From assembly GCA_024686335.1 (NCBI GenBank), contig JAILCI010000059.1:1-53252 (forward strand): 53,252 nt of DNA. Direction: 5' to 3'. The notes under the pieces were generated by a model. It ran no database searches and had not been told where the DNA came from. It was given only the letters and a program-made list of their open reading frames with translations. Origin of the DNA: Bacteroidales bacterium. Lineage in GTDB: Bacteria > Bacteroidota > Bacteroidia > Bacteroidales > WCHB1-69. Positions 7,342 through 15,123 of this stretch are shown here, piece by piece (position 1 is the stretch's first letter; each line of letters begins with the position of its first letter). The translations under genes and the position numbers were made by a program.

Positions 7342-7420
7342 AGACGTTCCATGAAACGTCTCTACATCAGGGTCCCGCACTTCTTCTCTCCTTAGAGACG
7401 TGTTAATAACGCGTCTTTAC
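7342..7420 (+). repeat. Two adjacent AGACG-type palindromes
   Basis: AGACGTTCCATGAAACGTCT plus CTAC (7342-7365) and AGACGTGTTA-A-TAACGCGTCT (7396-7416) are separate palindromes with the same outer arms (AGACG/CGTCT) and different cores. The second is followed by TTACAAAGTGACTCCGCACT, the same tail that follows the palindrome at 23097. Confidence 0.75.
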
Positions 7421-7452
7421 AAAGTGACTCCGCACTAAAAAACTATCAACTG

Positions 7453-8136
7453 TCAACTATCAACTCTCCACTGAAATGACTCCTTTCCTGCGCCGATCTC
7501 AAAATGACACTTGGCGATACCGAGATCTAGCTTCGGATAGGAATTCAGCAGGGTGAAACGGGTCTTGGCTTCCACTTGGTTGCCGTTAGTCAACAAAAAC
7601 TCAAACTTTTGCTGGTTGATGGCGGTAGGAGCCAGCAGGGCAGCCTCCATGCCACATCGGAACCAGTCGGGCATTGCACCTTCTACTTGACAATAATATT
7701 CCAATCCTTTCTTTTGCGGATGAGGTGTGCCTTGCGTGGCACCATAGCCCAGCGCAACCACTCCCCATAGCACTTCGCCATCCAAGACTTGATATTGATC
7801 CGGTTGTTTGCGGAAGGTGAGTCCCACCCAACAGGTGTTTAGGCCAAGAGTTTGAGCCAGCAGTACTACTTTCTCACCATAGTAACCGAGTTTCTCGTCA
7901 TCCCCTTTACGGCAAACCATTGCAATGTAATTACTTATGCCAGAGAATTTTCCATATTTAGCCAAACCGCTGGCAAAAGCTTTAGGTTCATTAAGCACCA
8001 ATTGCATGTGAAGATTCCCATTTCGATTACATTCTTCGATACAAGATTGTAACTTTTGAACTTTATCTTCCTCAATCGGTTTGTCTATATATTGTCGTAC
8101 CGAATGCCGCGCGAGGATGGCTTCTTGTAGGGTCAT
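7453..8136 (-). CDS. Nitroreductase family protein (TM1586-like)
   Basis: This 227-aa FMN-dependent oxidoreductase-like protein begins MTLQEAILARHSVRQY, the FMN-binding start typical of nitroreductases. It resembles the single-chain 'putative TM nitroreductase' type, in which two half-domains are fused. The second half includes LLAPTAINQQKFEFLL, a good match to the substrate/flavin region (APTAxNxQ). The substrate is unknown. I preferred the start at 8136 to 8154 because of the conserved N-terminus and the -7 box at 8189-8196. The last codons (WRVDS and the stop) lie within an AACTATC/AACTGTC repeat patch, so the C-terminus may have been altered by repeat DNA. Confidence 0.85.
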   Translation of the reverse strand: MTLQEAILARHSVRQYIDKPIEEDKVQKLQSCIEECNRNGNLHMQLVLNEPKAFASGLAKYGKFSGISNYIAMVCRKGDDEKLGYYGEKVVLLAQTLGLNTCWVGLTFRKQPDQYQVLDGEVLWGVVALGYGATQGTPHPQKKGLEYYCQVEGAMPDWFRCGMEAALLAPTAINQQKFEFLLTNGNQVEAKTRFTLLNSYPKLDLGIAKCHFEIGAGKESFQWRVDS

Positions 8137-8188
8137 AGTATTATATTTGATCAATTTTTAATTTCAGAACTTAAGGATTTTCAATGGG

Positions 8189-8196
8189 CAAAGATA
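8189..8196 (-). promoter_or_regulatory. -7 promoter box of the nitroreductase gene
   Basis: The minus strand reads TATCTTTG, 53 bp before the start. It is back to back with the plus-strand box at 8213. Confidence 0.6.
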
Positions 8197-8212
8197 CAAC
8201 TTAAAACTTTAC

Positions 8213-8220
8213 TATATTTG
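8213..8220 (+). promoter_or_regulatory. -7 promoter box of the small lipoprotein-like gene
   Basis: TATATTTG matches TAnnTTTG. The leader to the ATG at 8315 would be about 88 nt, longer than for most genes here. Confidence 0.5.
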
Positions 8221-8314
8221 CACCGTCATTTTTCAACCCGATGTTTAACGGACTTCACATCCAGGATGTTAATGGCACCAACAAAAAATCATCAAAAAGT
8301 CCAACTTATCAATT

Positions 8315-8629
8315 ATGAAAAAAGCTATAGTTCTCTCTTTTTTGGCATTCTTCATTTTGGCAATCACAAGCAACAGCTGCACCACAAGAAATTGCCGTTG
8401 CTACTACGATGTTGAAAATGAAATCATTGACACTGCACTTTGGATTGCTGCCGGGCAGCCTATTTATCTAAAATCAGGAGAACAACCGATAGAGATGAAA
8501 ACATACATCCGCGACACCGTTACATATTCTGAATGTTCGTCATTGAATTATTACGATTATGACGGTGTCTACATGTCTCAAAGCGGCGTTCTCATTCACA
8601 GTGTCGTGGATTGTCATGAGATAGACTAA
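8315..8629 (+). CDS. Small secreted or lipoprotein-like hypothetical protein
   Basis: This 104-aa protein begins with a clear signal peptide (MKKAIVLSFLAFFILAITS), then SNSC, which could be a degenerate lipobox with Cys22 as the lipidated residue. The -3 position is Ser rather than Leu, so lipidation is uncertain. The mature part has further Cys residues (NCRCYYD, ECSS, DCHEID) that might form disulfides in the periplasm. I recognise no family. A strong terminator follows 31 bp after the stop. Confidence 0.65.
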   Translation: MKKAIVLSFLAFFILAITSNSCTTRNCRCYYDVENEIIDTALWIAAGQPIYLKSGEQPIEMKTYIRDTVTYSECSSLNYYDYDGVYMSQSGVLIHSVVDCHEID

Positions 8630-8660
8630 GTTTCAAGATAAACTTTATCAAAACAATAGG

Positions 8661-8690
8661 AATACCGTGCTTTTGCACGGTATTTTTTTT
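8661..8690 (+). terminator. Rho-independent terminator
   Basis: AATACCGTGC-TTTT-GCACGGTATT forms a perfect 10-bp stem followed by a run of T residues. It ends the gene at 8315-8629 before the convergent carbonic anhydrase gene. Confidence 0.9.
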
Positions 8691-8704
8691 GTTCTTAAAA
8701 AAGT

Positions 8705-9253
8705 TTATGACAACTTCACCTCTTCCAACTCCCCAGTCTCCGAATCAATAATAAAACCGCGCACCACGATATCCTTCGGAACCAGCGGGTGGGTGTGGAT
8801 CGTCTCGACCGTTTTGCGCACCGACTCAGGGGTATCCTTGAAACCCTCCAGCCAAGCATTCAGGTTGATGCCACATTTGCGGATAGTGTCGAGAGTCTCT
8901 TCACTCACACCCCGCTCAATCATCTCGTGATGGAAGTGGTCGTAACTCATATGACAGGCTCCACAGTGAGAGTGCGCCACCACCATAATCTCTTCAACTC
9001 CAAGTTCATAGATAGCCACGATAAGACTGCGCATTGCAGAATCAAAAGCCGAGATGACCAGTCCGCCGGCATTCTTGATGATCTTAGCGTCTCCATTCTT
9101 CAATCCTAGTGCTGCTGGAAGCAATTCGGTCAGACGAGTGTCCATACACGACAACACCGCCAGTTTCTTGTCCGGATATTTATCAGTCAGAAAACGTTCG
9201 TATCCTTTCTTTTCTACAAAAGTCTTGTTGTATTCTATAATTTGGTCTATCAT
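8705..9253 (-). CDS. Beta-class carbonic anhydrase
   Basis: This 182-aa enzyme interconverts CO2 and bicarbonate. Zinc ligands are visible as Cys36 in SCMDTRL, and His94 and Cys97 in AHSHCGAC; the Asp38-Arg40 dyad is present. The compact form (LLPAALGLKNGDAKIIKNAGG) is the short bacterial beta-CA type. The frame stays open 68 codons upstream to 9457, but that stretch overlaps the divergent SstT gene and its promoter. MIDQIIEYNK at 9253 is the natural start, with a -7 box at 9312-9319. No signal peptide, so it is cytoplasmic. It probably supplies bicarbonate for carboxylations or manages CO2 in the gut or a similar habitat. Confidence 0.93.
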   Translation of the reverse strand: MIDQIIEYNKTFVEKKGYERFLTDKYPDKKLAVLSCMDTRLTELLPAALGLKNGDAKIIKNAGGLVISAFDSAMRSLIVAIYELGVEEIMVVAHSHCGACHMSYDHFHHEMIERGVSEETLDTIRKCGINLNAWLEGFKDTPESVRKTVETIHTHPLVPKDIVVRGFIIDSETGELEEVKLS

Positions 9254-9311
9254 AACGATTAATTTTATTATTATCCTAACAATACTCCTCTCATAAGCTA
9301 TCATCAGCAGG

Positions 9312-9335
9312 CAAAAGTATAAAAAAATACTTTTG
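9312..9335. promoter_or_regulatory. Divergent promoter palindrome (carbonic anhydrase / sstT)
   Basis: CAAAAGTAT-AAAAAA-ATACTTTTG is a perfect 9-bp inverted repeat. Its left arm contains the minus-strand -7 box (TACTTTTG, 9312-9319) for the carbonic anhydrase gene. Its right arm contains the TTTG at 9332-9335, spaced 20 bp from the plus-strand -7 box at 9356, as expected for a -33 element. The same palindrome thus serves both promoters. Confidence 0.6.
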
Positions 9336-9355
9336 TACATTTCGGTATTTATGCC

Positions 9356-9363
9356 TACTTTTG
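9356..9363 (+). promoter_or_regulatory. -7 promoter box of sstT
   Basis: TACTTTTG with TTTG 20 bp upstream (9332-9335) gives a complete Bacteroidota promoter. An unusually strong Shine-Dalgarno-like stretch, AGAGAGGAGG, follows just before the ATG at 9393. Confidence 0.75.
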
Positions 9364-9392
9364 CTTTTTCTGAAGAGAGGAGGAAATAATTA

Positions 9393-10619
9393 ATGCACAA
9401 GATTACCGAACTACTTAAGAAATGGAGCGATATCAGTCTGATGCTACGCATATTCATCGGACTTGTGATAGGAGCTGTGCTTGGGCTTTTGGCACCTCAC
9501 TGGTCGGCAATTGGTCTGTTAGGACGTTTGTTTGTCAGTGCATTGAGAGGCATCGCGCCAATTTTGGTGGCTGTTCTTGTCATCTCATCCGTCTCCAAGG
9601 CGAGCAGTGGACTTGGCCCTCGTTTCCGCACGGTCATCTCCCGTTACCTCCTCAGCACCTTTATCGCAGCGGTCTGCGCAGTGGTGGGCAGTTTTCTTTT
9701 CCCTGTAACACTTCAATTGGAAAAGGCTGCAGAGGTTGAAAAGACGGTAGGCTCCTTGGGAGAAGTTTTCGACAATCTTCTAACTGGCATGGTAGGCAAT
9801 CCCATAGCAGCACTCGCCAATGCAAACTACATAGGCATCCTCTTCTGGTCCATCATCATTGGCATCGCTCTGAAAGCACTGGCCAGCAAACCTACTTTGG
9901 ATGTTGTACACGACCTCTCAGCAGTTATCACAAAAGTGGTACGTTGGGTCATCGAGTTCGCACCGTTTGGCATCATGGGTTTAGTTTACACCAGCATCTC
10001 TGAAAACGGACTTTCCATATTCACGACCTATGGTCATCTGTTGCTTCTATTAGTCGGCTGCATGTTGGCCAACACACTCATCTTCAACCCTTTGATATCC
10101 TTCTTGATGCTAAAAAGGAATCCCTACCCTCTCCTTTTCACCTGTCTGAAAGAGAGCGGTTTGCAAGCCTTTTTCACCCGTTCTTCGGCGGCCAACATCC
10201 CCATCAACTTGGCCGTATGCAAGAAATTGGGGTTGGATGAGGATTTTTACTCCGTCAGTATTCCACTTGGTGCAACCATCAACATGGATGGTGCGGCCGT
10301 TACCATCACAGTATTTTCCCTCGCGGTGGCAAATACTGTGGGCGTAGATGTCTCTTTTGCATCAGCTCTTTTCCTCAGTGTGATAGCTACCTTGGGAGCT
10401 TGCGGCGCCTCTGGTGTGGCCGGCGGATCACTACTGCTGATTCCGATGGCCTGTTCCTTCTTTGGCATCGGCGATGACATAGCCATGCAGGCAGTAGCCG
10501 TCGGCTTCATCGTCGGCGTGGTGCAAGACTCCGTCGAGACCGCCCTCAACTCCAGCGGCGACGTCTTCTTCACCGCCACCGCCGAATATTATGACAGAAT
10601 GAAAAATCCCAGAGAATAA
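9393..10619 (+). CDS. sstT: Serine/threonine:Na+ symporter SstT
   Basis: This 408-aa inner-membrane transporter belongs to the dicarboxylate/amino acid:cation symporter family and has the length usual for SstT. Visible features are a hydrophobic N-terminal helix series (SLMLRIFIGLVIGAVLGLL), the re-entrant loop FFTRSSAANIPINL (serine-rich HP1-like), the Na+-binding NMDGAAVTI segment, and the GASGVAGGS loop (HP2-like). Known SstT proteins import serine and threonine with sodium. It is divergent from the carbonic anhydrase gene and shares a palindromic promoter region with it. A strong Shine-Dalgarno sequence supports the start at 9393. Confidence 0.93.
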   Translation: MHKITELLKKWSDISLMLRIFIGLVIGAVLGLLAPHWSAIGLLGRLFVSALRGIAPILVAVLVISSVSKASSGLGPRFRTVISRYLLSTFIAAVCAVVGSFLFPVTLQLEKAAEVEKTVGSLGEVFDNLLTGMVGNPIAALANANYIGILFWSIIIGIALKALASKPTLDVVHDLSAVITKVVRWVIEFAPFGIMGLVYTSISENGLSIFTTYGHLLLLLVGCMLANTLIFNPLISFLMLKRNPYPLLFTCLKESGLQAFFTRSSAANIPINLAVCKKLGLDEDFYSVSIPLGATINMDGAAVTITVFSLAVANTVGVDVSFASALFLSVIATLGACGASGVAGGSLLLIPMACSFFGIGDDIAMQAVAVGFIVGVVQDSVETALNSSGDVFFTATAEYYDRMKNPRE

Positions 10620-10694
10620 AGGCTTTTTCAAGTCATTCTAAATTATTTTCTGAAAAAAATTAGGGGTATGTAATGAATTTTCACACCCATTTTA

Positions 10695-10702
10695 TATCTT
10701 TG
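10695..10702 (+). promoter_or_regulatory. -7 promoter box of the WYL/beta-CASP operon
   Basis: TATCTTTG lies 19 bp before the ATG at 10722. Confidence 0.65.
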
Positions 10703-10721
10703 CCACAAAATATTATAGCAA

Positions 10722-11636
10722 ATGGCAACCAATGTTTACAAACGATGTTTCTGGCTCTTGCGGACACTTTCCCGTAATGGAAAACTGACTTTCAAAGAGA
10801 TTCAGCAAAAATGGGAGGACTCCGGATCATACGACGGGAAAGAGCTCAATAAACGCACATTTCACCTACACAGGGAAAAAGTATATGAGATATTCAATGT
10901 GGACATCTGTTGCGATATTGAGGACAACTACAAATACTATATTTTAGATGACAGTCCGCTAAAAAACGACAAAATAATCCGCTGGATTTACAACTCATTA
11001 AACGTTAGCAGTGTGGTGATGGAGGGAAAAATGATTCCGGACCGCGTATTACTGGAAGAGATTCCCGCTGGAACTGAATATTTGGAGACAATTTTGAAGG
11101 CATTGCGCGAAAACCAAATCCTAGAGATTGAATATCAACCGTTTACAGAAGATATGCCGAAGATACACCACGTCCGTCCATATTGCTTGAAGGTATACCG
11201 TCAACGTTGGTATGTATTGGGTCGGTTTGAAGAGATTGGAGGTATACGTCACTTCTCACTTGACAGGGCGCTAGACATCAAGCTGACTGATAGGAAATTT
11301 AACTATCCGGAAGACTTTTCACCAAAAAATTACTACAGACATGCAGTAGGTCTTTATGTAGACGAAAAGTTAACGCCCCAAACCATCATCTTGCGAACAT
11401 ACGGTCTGCAAAGCAAATATCTGCGGGCACTACCGCTACATGCATCGCAAGAAGAGATAAACAAAACGCAAGATTTTGTGGATTTCAAATACAAGATGAT
11501 CATTACGCCGGATCTCATCAACGAACTGCTACGAATGACAGATACGGTGGAAGTATTGGAACCCAAAGAGCTCGTAAAGATGGTAAAGGACACCGCAAAA
11601 GGCATTTTAAACAGATATAAAAAGAAAATAAATTAA
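10722..11636 (+). CDS. WYL domain-containing transcriptional regulator
   Basis: This 304-aa protein has an N-terminal winged-helix region (residues about 1-70; LLRTLSRNGKLTFKEIQQKW). A WYL domain follows at about 120-190 (LEIEYQPF ... VRPYCLKVYRQRWYVLGRF), and then a C-terminal WCX-like region. WYL domains bind ligands such as nucleic acids or nucleotides and often control defence or DNA-damage genes. The RWYVLG segment is the equivalent of the name-giving WYL. The gene is followed after 12 nt by the beta-CASP metallo-hydrolase gene and is almost certainly co-transcribed with it, so it may regulate its own operon. Confidence 0.9.
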   Translation: MATNVYKRCFWLLRTLSRNGKLTFKEIQQKWEDSGSYDGKELNKRTFHLHREKVYEIFNVDICCDIEDNYKYYILDDSPLKNDKIIRWIYNSLNVSSVVMEGKMIPDRVLLEEIPAGTEYLETILKALRENQILEIEYQPFTEDMPKIHHVRPYCLKVYRQRWYVLGRFEEIGGIRHFSLDRALDIKLTDRKFNYPEDFSPKNYYRHAVGLYVDEKLTPQTIILRTYGLQSKYLRALPLHASQEEINKTQDFVDFKYKMIITPDLINELLRMTDTVEVLEPKELVKMVKDTAKGILNRYKKKIN

Positions 11637-11648
11637 AAATAGATTATT

Positions 11649-13490
11649 ATGAACATTAAAATCCACCGCGGCACGCATCAAATAGGCGGATGCGTAACAG
11701 AGTATGAACATGACGGTTGGCACCTGTTTGTCGATTACGGTGCCTCTCTGCCTGGGGCTCCGGAGTCTAGGCCAGTGAAAATTGAGGAACTGAAAGACGA
11801 GAAGAGCGCACTACTCATCACCCACTACCATGGCGACCACATCGGGCACATCACCAGTCTCCCTGAGAAGTTGCCGATTTACATCGGAAAAGTCGCCCGG
11901 CAAATCCAATTTGTGTTATCAGAGCGACTCCACCAAGATGATGTGATAAAGCGTCTTGAGCAGGCAAAACTCTTCGATCCCGGCAAAAAATTCACTTTTG
12001 GACCTTTTGAAATCACCCCTGTAACCGTCGACCATTCCGCTTTTGACGCTTACGCTTTCAAAATTGTAGCTGGTAATGTGTCCGCTTTCCACACTGGCGA
12101 TTTCCGGACGCACGGCTTTAGAAGTGGAAAAATGCCCGAAATGATCAACAAGTTCATCGGAGAAGTAGATTATGTGGTCTGCGAAGCCACAAATGCAAGG
12201 GGATCCACTAAAAAGAACAAGACTGAAAGGGATATCCAAAAGGAATTTGAAGCATCTTTCAAGAAAAACAAAGGCAATATCGTTTATGCCTCATCCACCA
12301 ATATCGACAGGCTTTTCTCCCTCTATCACGCAGCATTGAGAACTGGACGGCCATTTTATGTGGATGAATACCAAAAACAGATTATGGACATCATCGCAGA
12401 AGGTGATTCTCTATGGAGCAAATCCAAATTGTACCAATATGGGAAATATGAACCGATCCCTCTAATGAGTGCAGGAAAGGATTTCAAAGTGAACGATAAA
12501 TTCATCGATTTCATCAACTTGAAAGGATATGTTTTAGCCGCCCGCTCTACTCCACAATACGACAATTTTATTGAAAAACTACCCGGAGAAAAGAAGAAAT
12601 ACCTGTCGATGTGGGAAGGTTACGTAAAGGAAGGTCCTGCCTACAGCGAAAGTATGGCTAAATCCCTAGGTTCCGATTACGAATACATCCATACCAGTGG
12701 ACATTGCGATATGGACAGCATGCGTGAATTTCTGAGTTTAGTCAATCCCAGAGCCATAATCCCCATTCACACAGACGATCCAAAGAGTTTTGCCAAACTT
12801 TTCCAAGACGAATGGCCTGTCATCTTGCTTAACGATGGCGACACTTTCTCTCCATTATCCCCATCAATATCAGATGCCACCTCGGCAGACGTTCTATGTG
12901 TCACGACGCCCGAAAAGGGAACGCGTATTGTCAACAAAGAAGACGGGGCAACTTTCTGGGGACTCGAAAGAAGACATCTCGGTCTTTTCAAAAACATAGA
13001 AGAAGCTAAATTTGTCATTTCCCACACATCATATAAACCTGAAACAACCTTAGGTTATATGGTTGACGAAGAAGAGGATAGCGAGCCTTGCGAGGTTCAA
13101 GTTTATGATCCAGAAATGAATCTTTTAGCTACCCATATCGAAGGAGGGCATCAACCTGGAGGTGACCAGTATCAACAGGCTTGTCGGTTTGCTCCTGGTG
13201 AAAAGGTGCTCGCAGTGTTTCAAGCCGACTACTATGCTGTCGTCCCCTCTATTGTCGTAGGTCCTGTCACACCCCAGATTTGGCGCGAAAAATATGAAAA
13301 CGATGAGGAAGCTAAAATATTTTACTCGGATTTTGAAGAGTACCAGGATGTATTATACGACTGGGACTGGGACTCTGTAGCCGTACATCCGCTTGTAAAA
13401 CTGGCATGTATGGGTGAAAAAATGATGGACACGGAACTTGTGCCCAGGGTGAAACTCTTCCCATATCGTGATTTTAAAGAATTTAAATAG
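11649..13490 (+). CDS. Beta-CASP-type metallo-beta-lactamase fold hydrolase (RNase J-like)
   Basis: This is a 613-aa cytoplasmic protein. The MBL core starts at the N-terminus. The zinc motif HYHGDHIGH is at about residues 59-67, and HTGDFR about 90 residues later supplies further ligands. A beta-CASP insertion follows, and the late motif HTSGHCDMDSMREF ... IIPIHTDD matches the RNase J/CPSF-73 style. RNase J enzymes cut and 5'-trim RNA. Unlike RNase J, this protein has about 200 extra C-terminal residues, rich in Asp and Glu, with no domain I recognise. It is the second gene of an operon with the WYL regulator and is closed by a strong terminator. RNA substrate is likely; DNA is possible. Confidence 0.83.
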   Translation: MNIKIHRGTHQIGGCVTEYEHDGWHLFVDYGASLPGAPESRPVKIEELKDEKSALLITHYHGDHIGHITSLPEKLPIYIGKVARQIQFVLSERLHQDDVIKRLEQAKLFDPGKKFTFGPFEITPVTVDHSAFDAYAFKIVAGNVSAFHTGDFRTHGFRSGKMPEMINKFIGEVDYVVCEATNARGSTKKNKTERDIQKEFEASFKKNKGNIVYASSTNIDRLFSLYHAALRTGRPFYVDEYQKQIMDIIAEGDSLWSKSKLYQYGKYEPIPLMSAGKDFKVNDKFIDFINLKGYVLAARSTPQYDNFIEKLPGEKKKYLSMWEGYVKEGPAYSESMAKSLGSDYEYIHTSGHCDMDSMREFLSLVNPRAIIPIHTDDPKSFAKLFQDEWPVILLNDGDTFSPLSPSISDATSADVLCVTTPEKGTRIVNKEDGATFWGLERRHLGLFKNIEEAKFVISHTSYKPETTLGYMVDEEEDSEPCEVQVYDPEMNLLATHIEGGHQPGGDQYQQACRFAPGEKVLAVFQADYYAVVPSIVVGPVTPQIWREKYENDEEAKIFYSDFEEYQDVLYDWDWDSVAVHPLVKLACMGEKMMDTELVPRVKLFPYRDFKEFK

Positions 13491-13508
13491 CAGATTGGTA
13501 TTCACTGT

Positions 13509-13526
13509 GGTCGATGTACATTGACC
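13509..13526 (+). repeat. Short intergenic palindrome
   Basis: GGTCGATGTACATTGACC is palindromic except for one G:T-type mismatch and is followed by CTACC. It is a relative of the palindrome at 4965-4983. Confidence 0.55.
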
Positions 13527-13561
13527 CTACCAAGAAACTACAACTATCAATTGTAAAAGGA

Positions 13562-13599
13562 AAATGGCTGGTGTTAAATAACATCAGCCATTTTTTTTT
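13562..13599 (+). terminator. Rho-independent terminator of the WYL/beta-CASP operon
   Basis: AAATGGCTGGTGTT and AACATCAGCCATTT pair around a short loop, with one G:U pair, followed by nine T residues. Confidence 0.9.
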
Positions 13600-13616
13600 G
13601 CAAAAAATCCATAATG

Positions 13617-14099
13617 CTACTTGCTCGTTACTCGAGTCAGAAACTCGGAAAAACCATCAGGAACATTGCTCTTCTGCAACATAGCTCCCTGGTTGTTTGA
13701 GTACATGATGTAGATATTGGTCTTAGTCTCGACGACACGTTGAATCTTATCGTAGCTGACGTTTGCGAAACGACCTTGGACAAACACATCGAAATGGTCG
13801 TCATAAAAACGGAACTCGAGGACTTTGTCGGCGAGGTCCTTATTCTGCATAAAGGTTTTTGCCATCCTCTTGTCGGTGCCACGAAGCAGATACCAGTCCA
13901 TAAAGACCAGATATAAACCGGCAACGACAGCCCAGAATGGAGCATTCTTTATAAGGGCAAAAACAAGACATGCCAGAAGGACGACGTTCAAGGCTACTAA
14001 TATGATGATAAAAGTTTTGTTCCTCAGCCGAACTGAACGGCCAAAGCGCATAAACTCCTCGCGGGAATAGAGACTTTTGATGGTATAGAGTGGATTCAT
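13617..14099 (-). CDS. YcxB-like membrane protein
   Basis: This 160-aa protein has a basic N-terminal segment, then two transmembrane helices at about residues 29-50 (FIIILVALNVVLLACLVFAL) and 54-72. A soluble C-terminal domain follows (LEFRFYDDHFDVFVQG ... YDKIQRVVETKTNIYIMYSN). This matches the YcxB-like family, in which a small beta-rich domain with the 'Y..I..v.et....y' pattern follows two helices. Function is unknown. A -7 box at 14139-14146 gives it its own promoter, downstream of the phosphodiesterase gene. Confidence 0.8.
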   Translation of the reverse strand: MNPLYTIKSLYSREEFMRFGRSVRLRNKTFIIILVALNVVLLACLVFALIKNAPFWAVVAGLYLVFMDWYLLRGTDKRMAKTFMQNKDLADKVLEFRFYDDHFDVFVQGRFANVSYDKIQRVVETKTNIYIMYSNNQGAMLQKSNVPDGFSEFLTRVTSK

Positions 14100-14138
14100 A
14101 ATGTAATGGGATAAAATCGTTATTCAAAAAATGAGATG

Positions 14139-14146
14139 CAAAGATA
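14139..14146 (-). promoter_or_regulatory. -7 promoter box of the YcxB-like gene
   Basis: The minus strand reads TATCTTTG, 39 bp before the start at 14099. Confidence 0.6.
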
Positions 14147-14160
14147 ATAAAAATGGCGGT

Positions 14161-15084
14161 CTATCTCCTACCCTTCTTCTCCAGATAGTTAATCAAAAAT
14201 TCAGGTCGATCCGTTTGGATGATGTTTGTTCCAAGTTCCAAGATAGGGCCATACACCTCGTCAGGGTCAGAGGCGGTGTAAGCACGATCGTCGTCGTGAT
14301 TGCCACAGAGCGAGCCCCACAGCGTGTTTACCCACACCTTAGAACCAGCCGCCGTCACTTGACTTGCCGCCATTTTCACACGGTCATTCAAAGTGTTAAA
14401 GCACAACTCGAAAGCCACTGGAGCCTGCTCAAGATATCCCTTGAAGAGTGTCATGTCCGTGCTTTCAGAGATGGACAGCACGGGCATATAGATCATCCGC
14501 ACGGTATGCCGGTTCATGATGGAATCCACCTCCGCGCGAGGGCGGCCACTCTTGATGACCACCTGGCCTGTCACGCCCAGCTCTTCGGTTAGTGCCAGCA
14601 CCTGATCGTAATAGTCGAAGCCGTGGTCCACATTCACCAGCACACGACCTTTGCACACCTCCAGTGCCTGACGCAGGGTCGGGATTTTCAATCCGGGGAT
14701 GGCGATACCGTGACCACGCTTCAAGTCATAGGCCATCAGCTGCTCATAGGTATAGTCGCTGACAGCGCCACTACCCGTGGTAGTGCGGTCGATTGTCCAG
14801 TCATGGCAGAGCACCAACACACCGTCGCGCGTCATCTTGACGTCAATCTCCACCATGTCCACACCCATTTTGATGGCCGATTCTATGGCGGGGATGGAGT
14901 TCTCGGGCCAGTTGCGCCAGTCGCCCCGATGGGAGACCACGGCCACATAGTCAGGATTGTGCAATACAGCCGTCACCCGCTGCTCGATACTCATAGATGT
15001 TGAACCTTGTTGGCCATAGGCAGGCAACAGAAATGCGACAAAGAGCAACAGTAACAAATGGGATAATCTTTTCATGCTGTTCAT
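14161..15084 (-). CDS. Glycerophosphodiester phosphodiesterase family protein
   Basis: This 307-aa protein has a signal peptide (KRLSHLLLLLFVAFLLPAYG), so it is exported to the periplasm or surface. The GDPD catalytic pattern is complete: SHRGDW (His52, Arg53), PENS (Glu61), MVEIDV (Glu79, Asp81) and LCHDWTIDRTT (His94). The family hydrolyses glycerophosphodiesters from phospholipids to sn-glycerol-3-phosphate and an alcohol. The C-terminal segment NIIQTDRPEFLINYL is also typical. Start choice is between ATG at 15084 and ATG at 15075; the latter gives a more standard signal peptide. The -7 box at 15107-15114 lies only 10 bp from the end of a MITE-like element. Confidence 0.9.
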   Translation of the reverse strand: MNSMKRLSHLLLLLFVAFLLPAYGQQGSTSMSIEQRVTAVLHNPDYVAVVSHRGDWRNWPENSIPAIESAIKMGVDMVEIDVKMTRDGVLVLCHDWTIDRTTTGSGAVSDYTYEQLMAYDLKRGHGIAIPGLKIPTLRQALEVCKGRVLVNVDHGFDYYDQVLALTEELGVTGQVVIKSGRPRAEVDSIMNRHTVRMIYMPVLSISESTDMTLFKGYLEQAPVAFELCFNTLNDRVKMAASQVTAAGSKVWVNTLWGSLCGNHDDDRAYTASDPDEVYGPILELGTNIIQTDRPEFLINYLEKKGRR

Positions 15085-15106
15085 TATTCGGCACTTTTAA
15101 GCAGTG

Positions 15107-15114
15107 CAAAAGTA
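15107..15114 (-). promoter_or_regulatory. -7 promoter box of the GDPD gene, next to a MITE end
   Basis: The minus strand reads TACTTTTG. The terminal inverted repeat of the element at 15124 starts about 10 bp upstream, so anything at -33 would lie inside the element. Confidence 0.6.
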
Positions 15115-15123
15115 GAAAAAAAG

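Noticed and set aside
9254-9457. N-terminal extension of the carbonic anhydrase (start at 9457)
   Set aside because: The extension would overlap the divergent sstT gene and both promoters. The family's natural N-terminus is at 9253.
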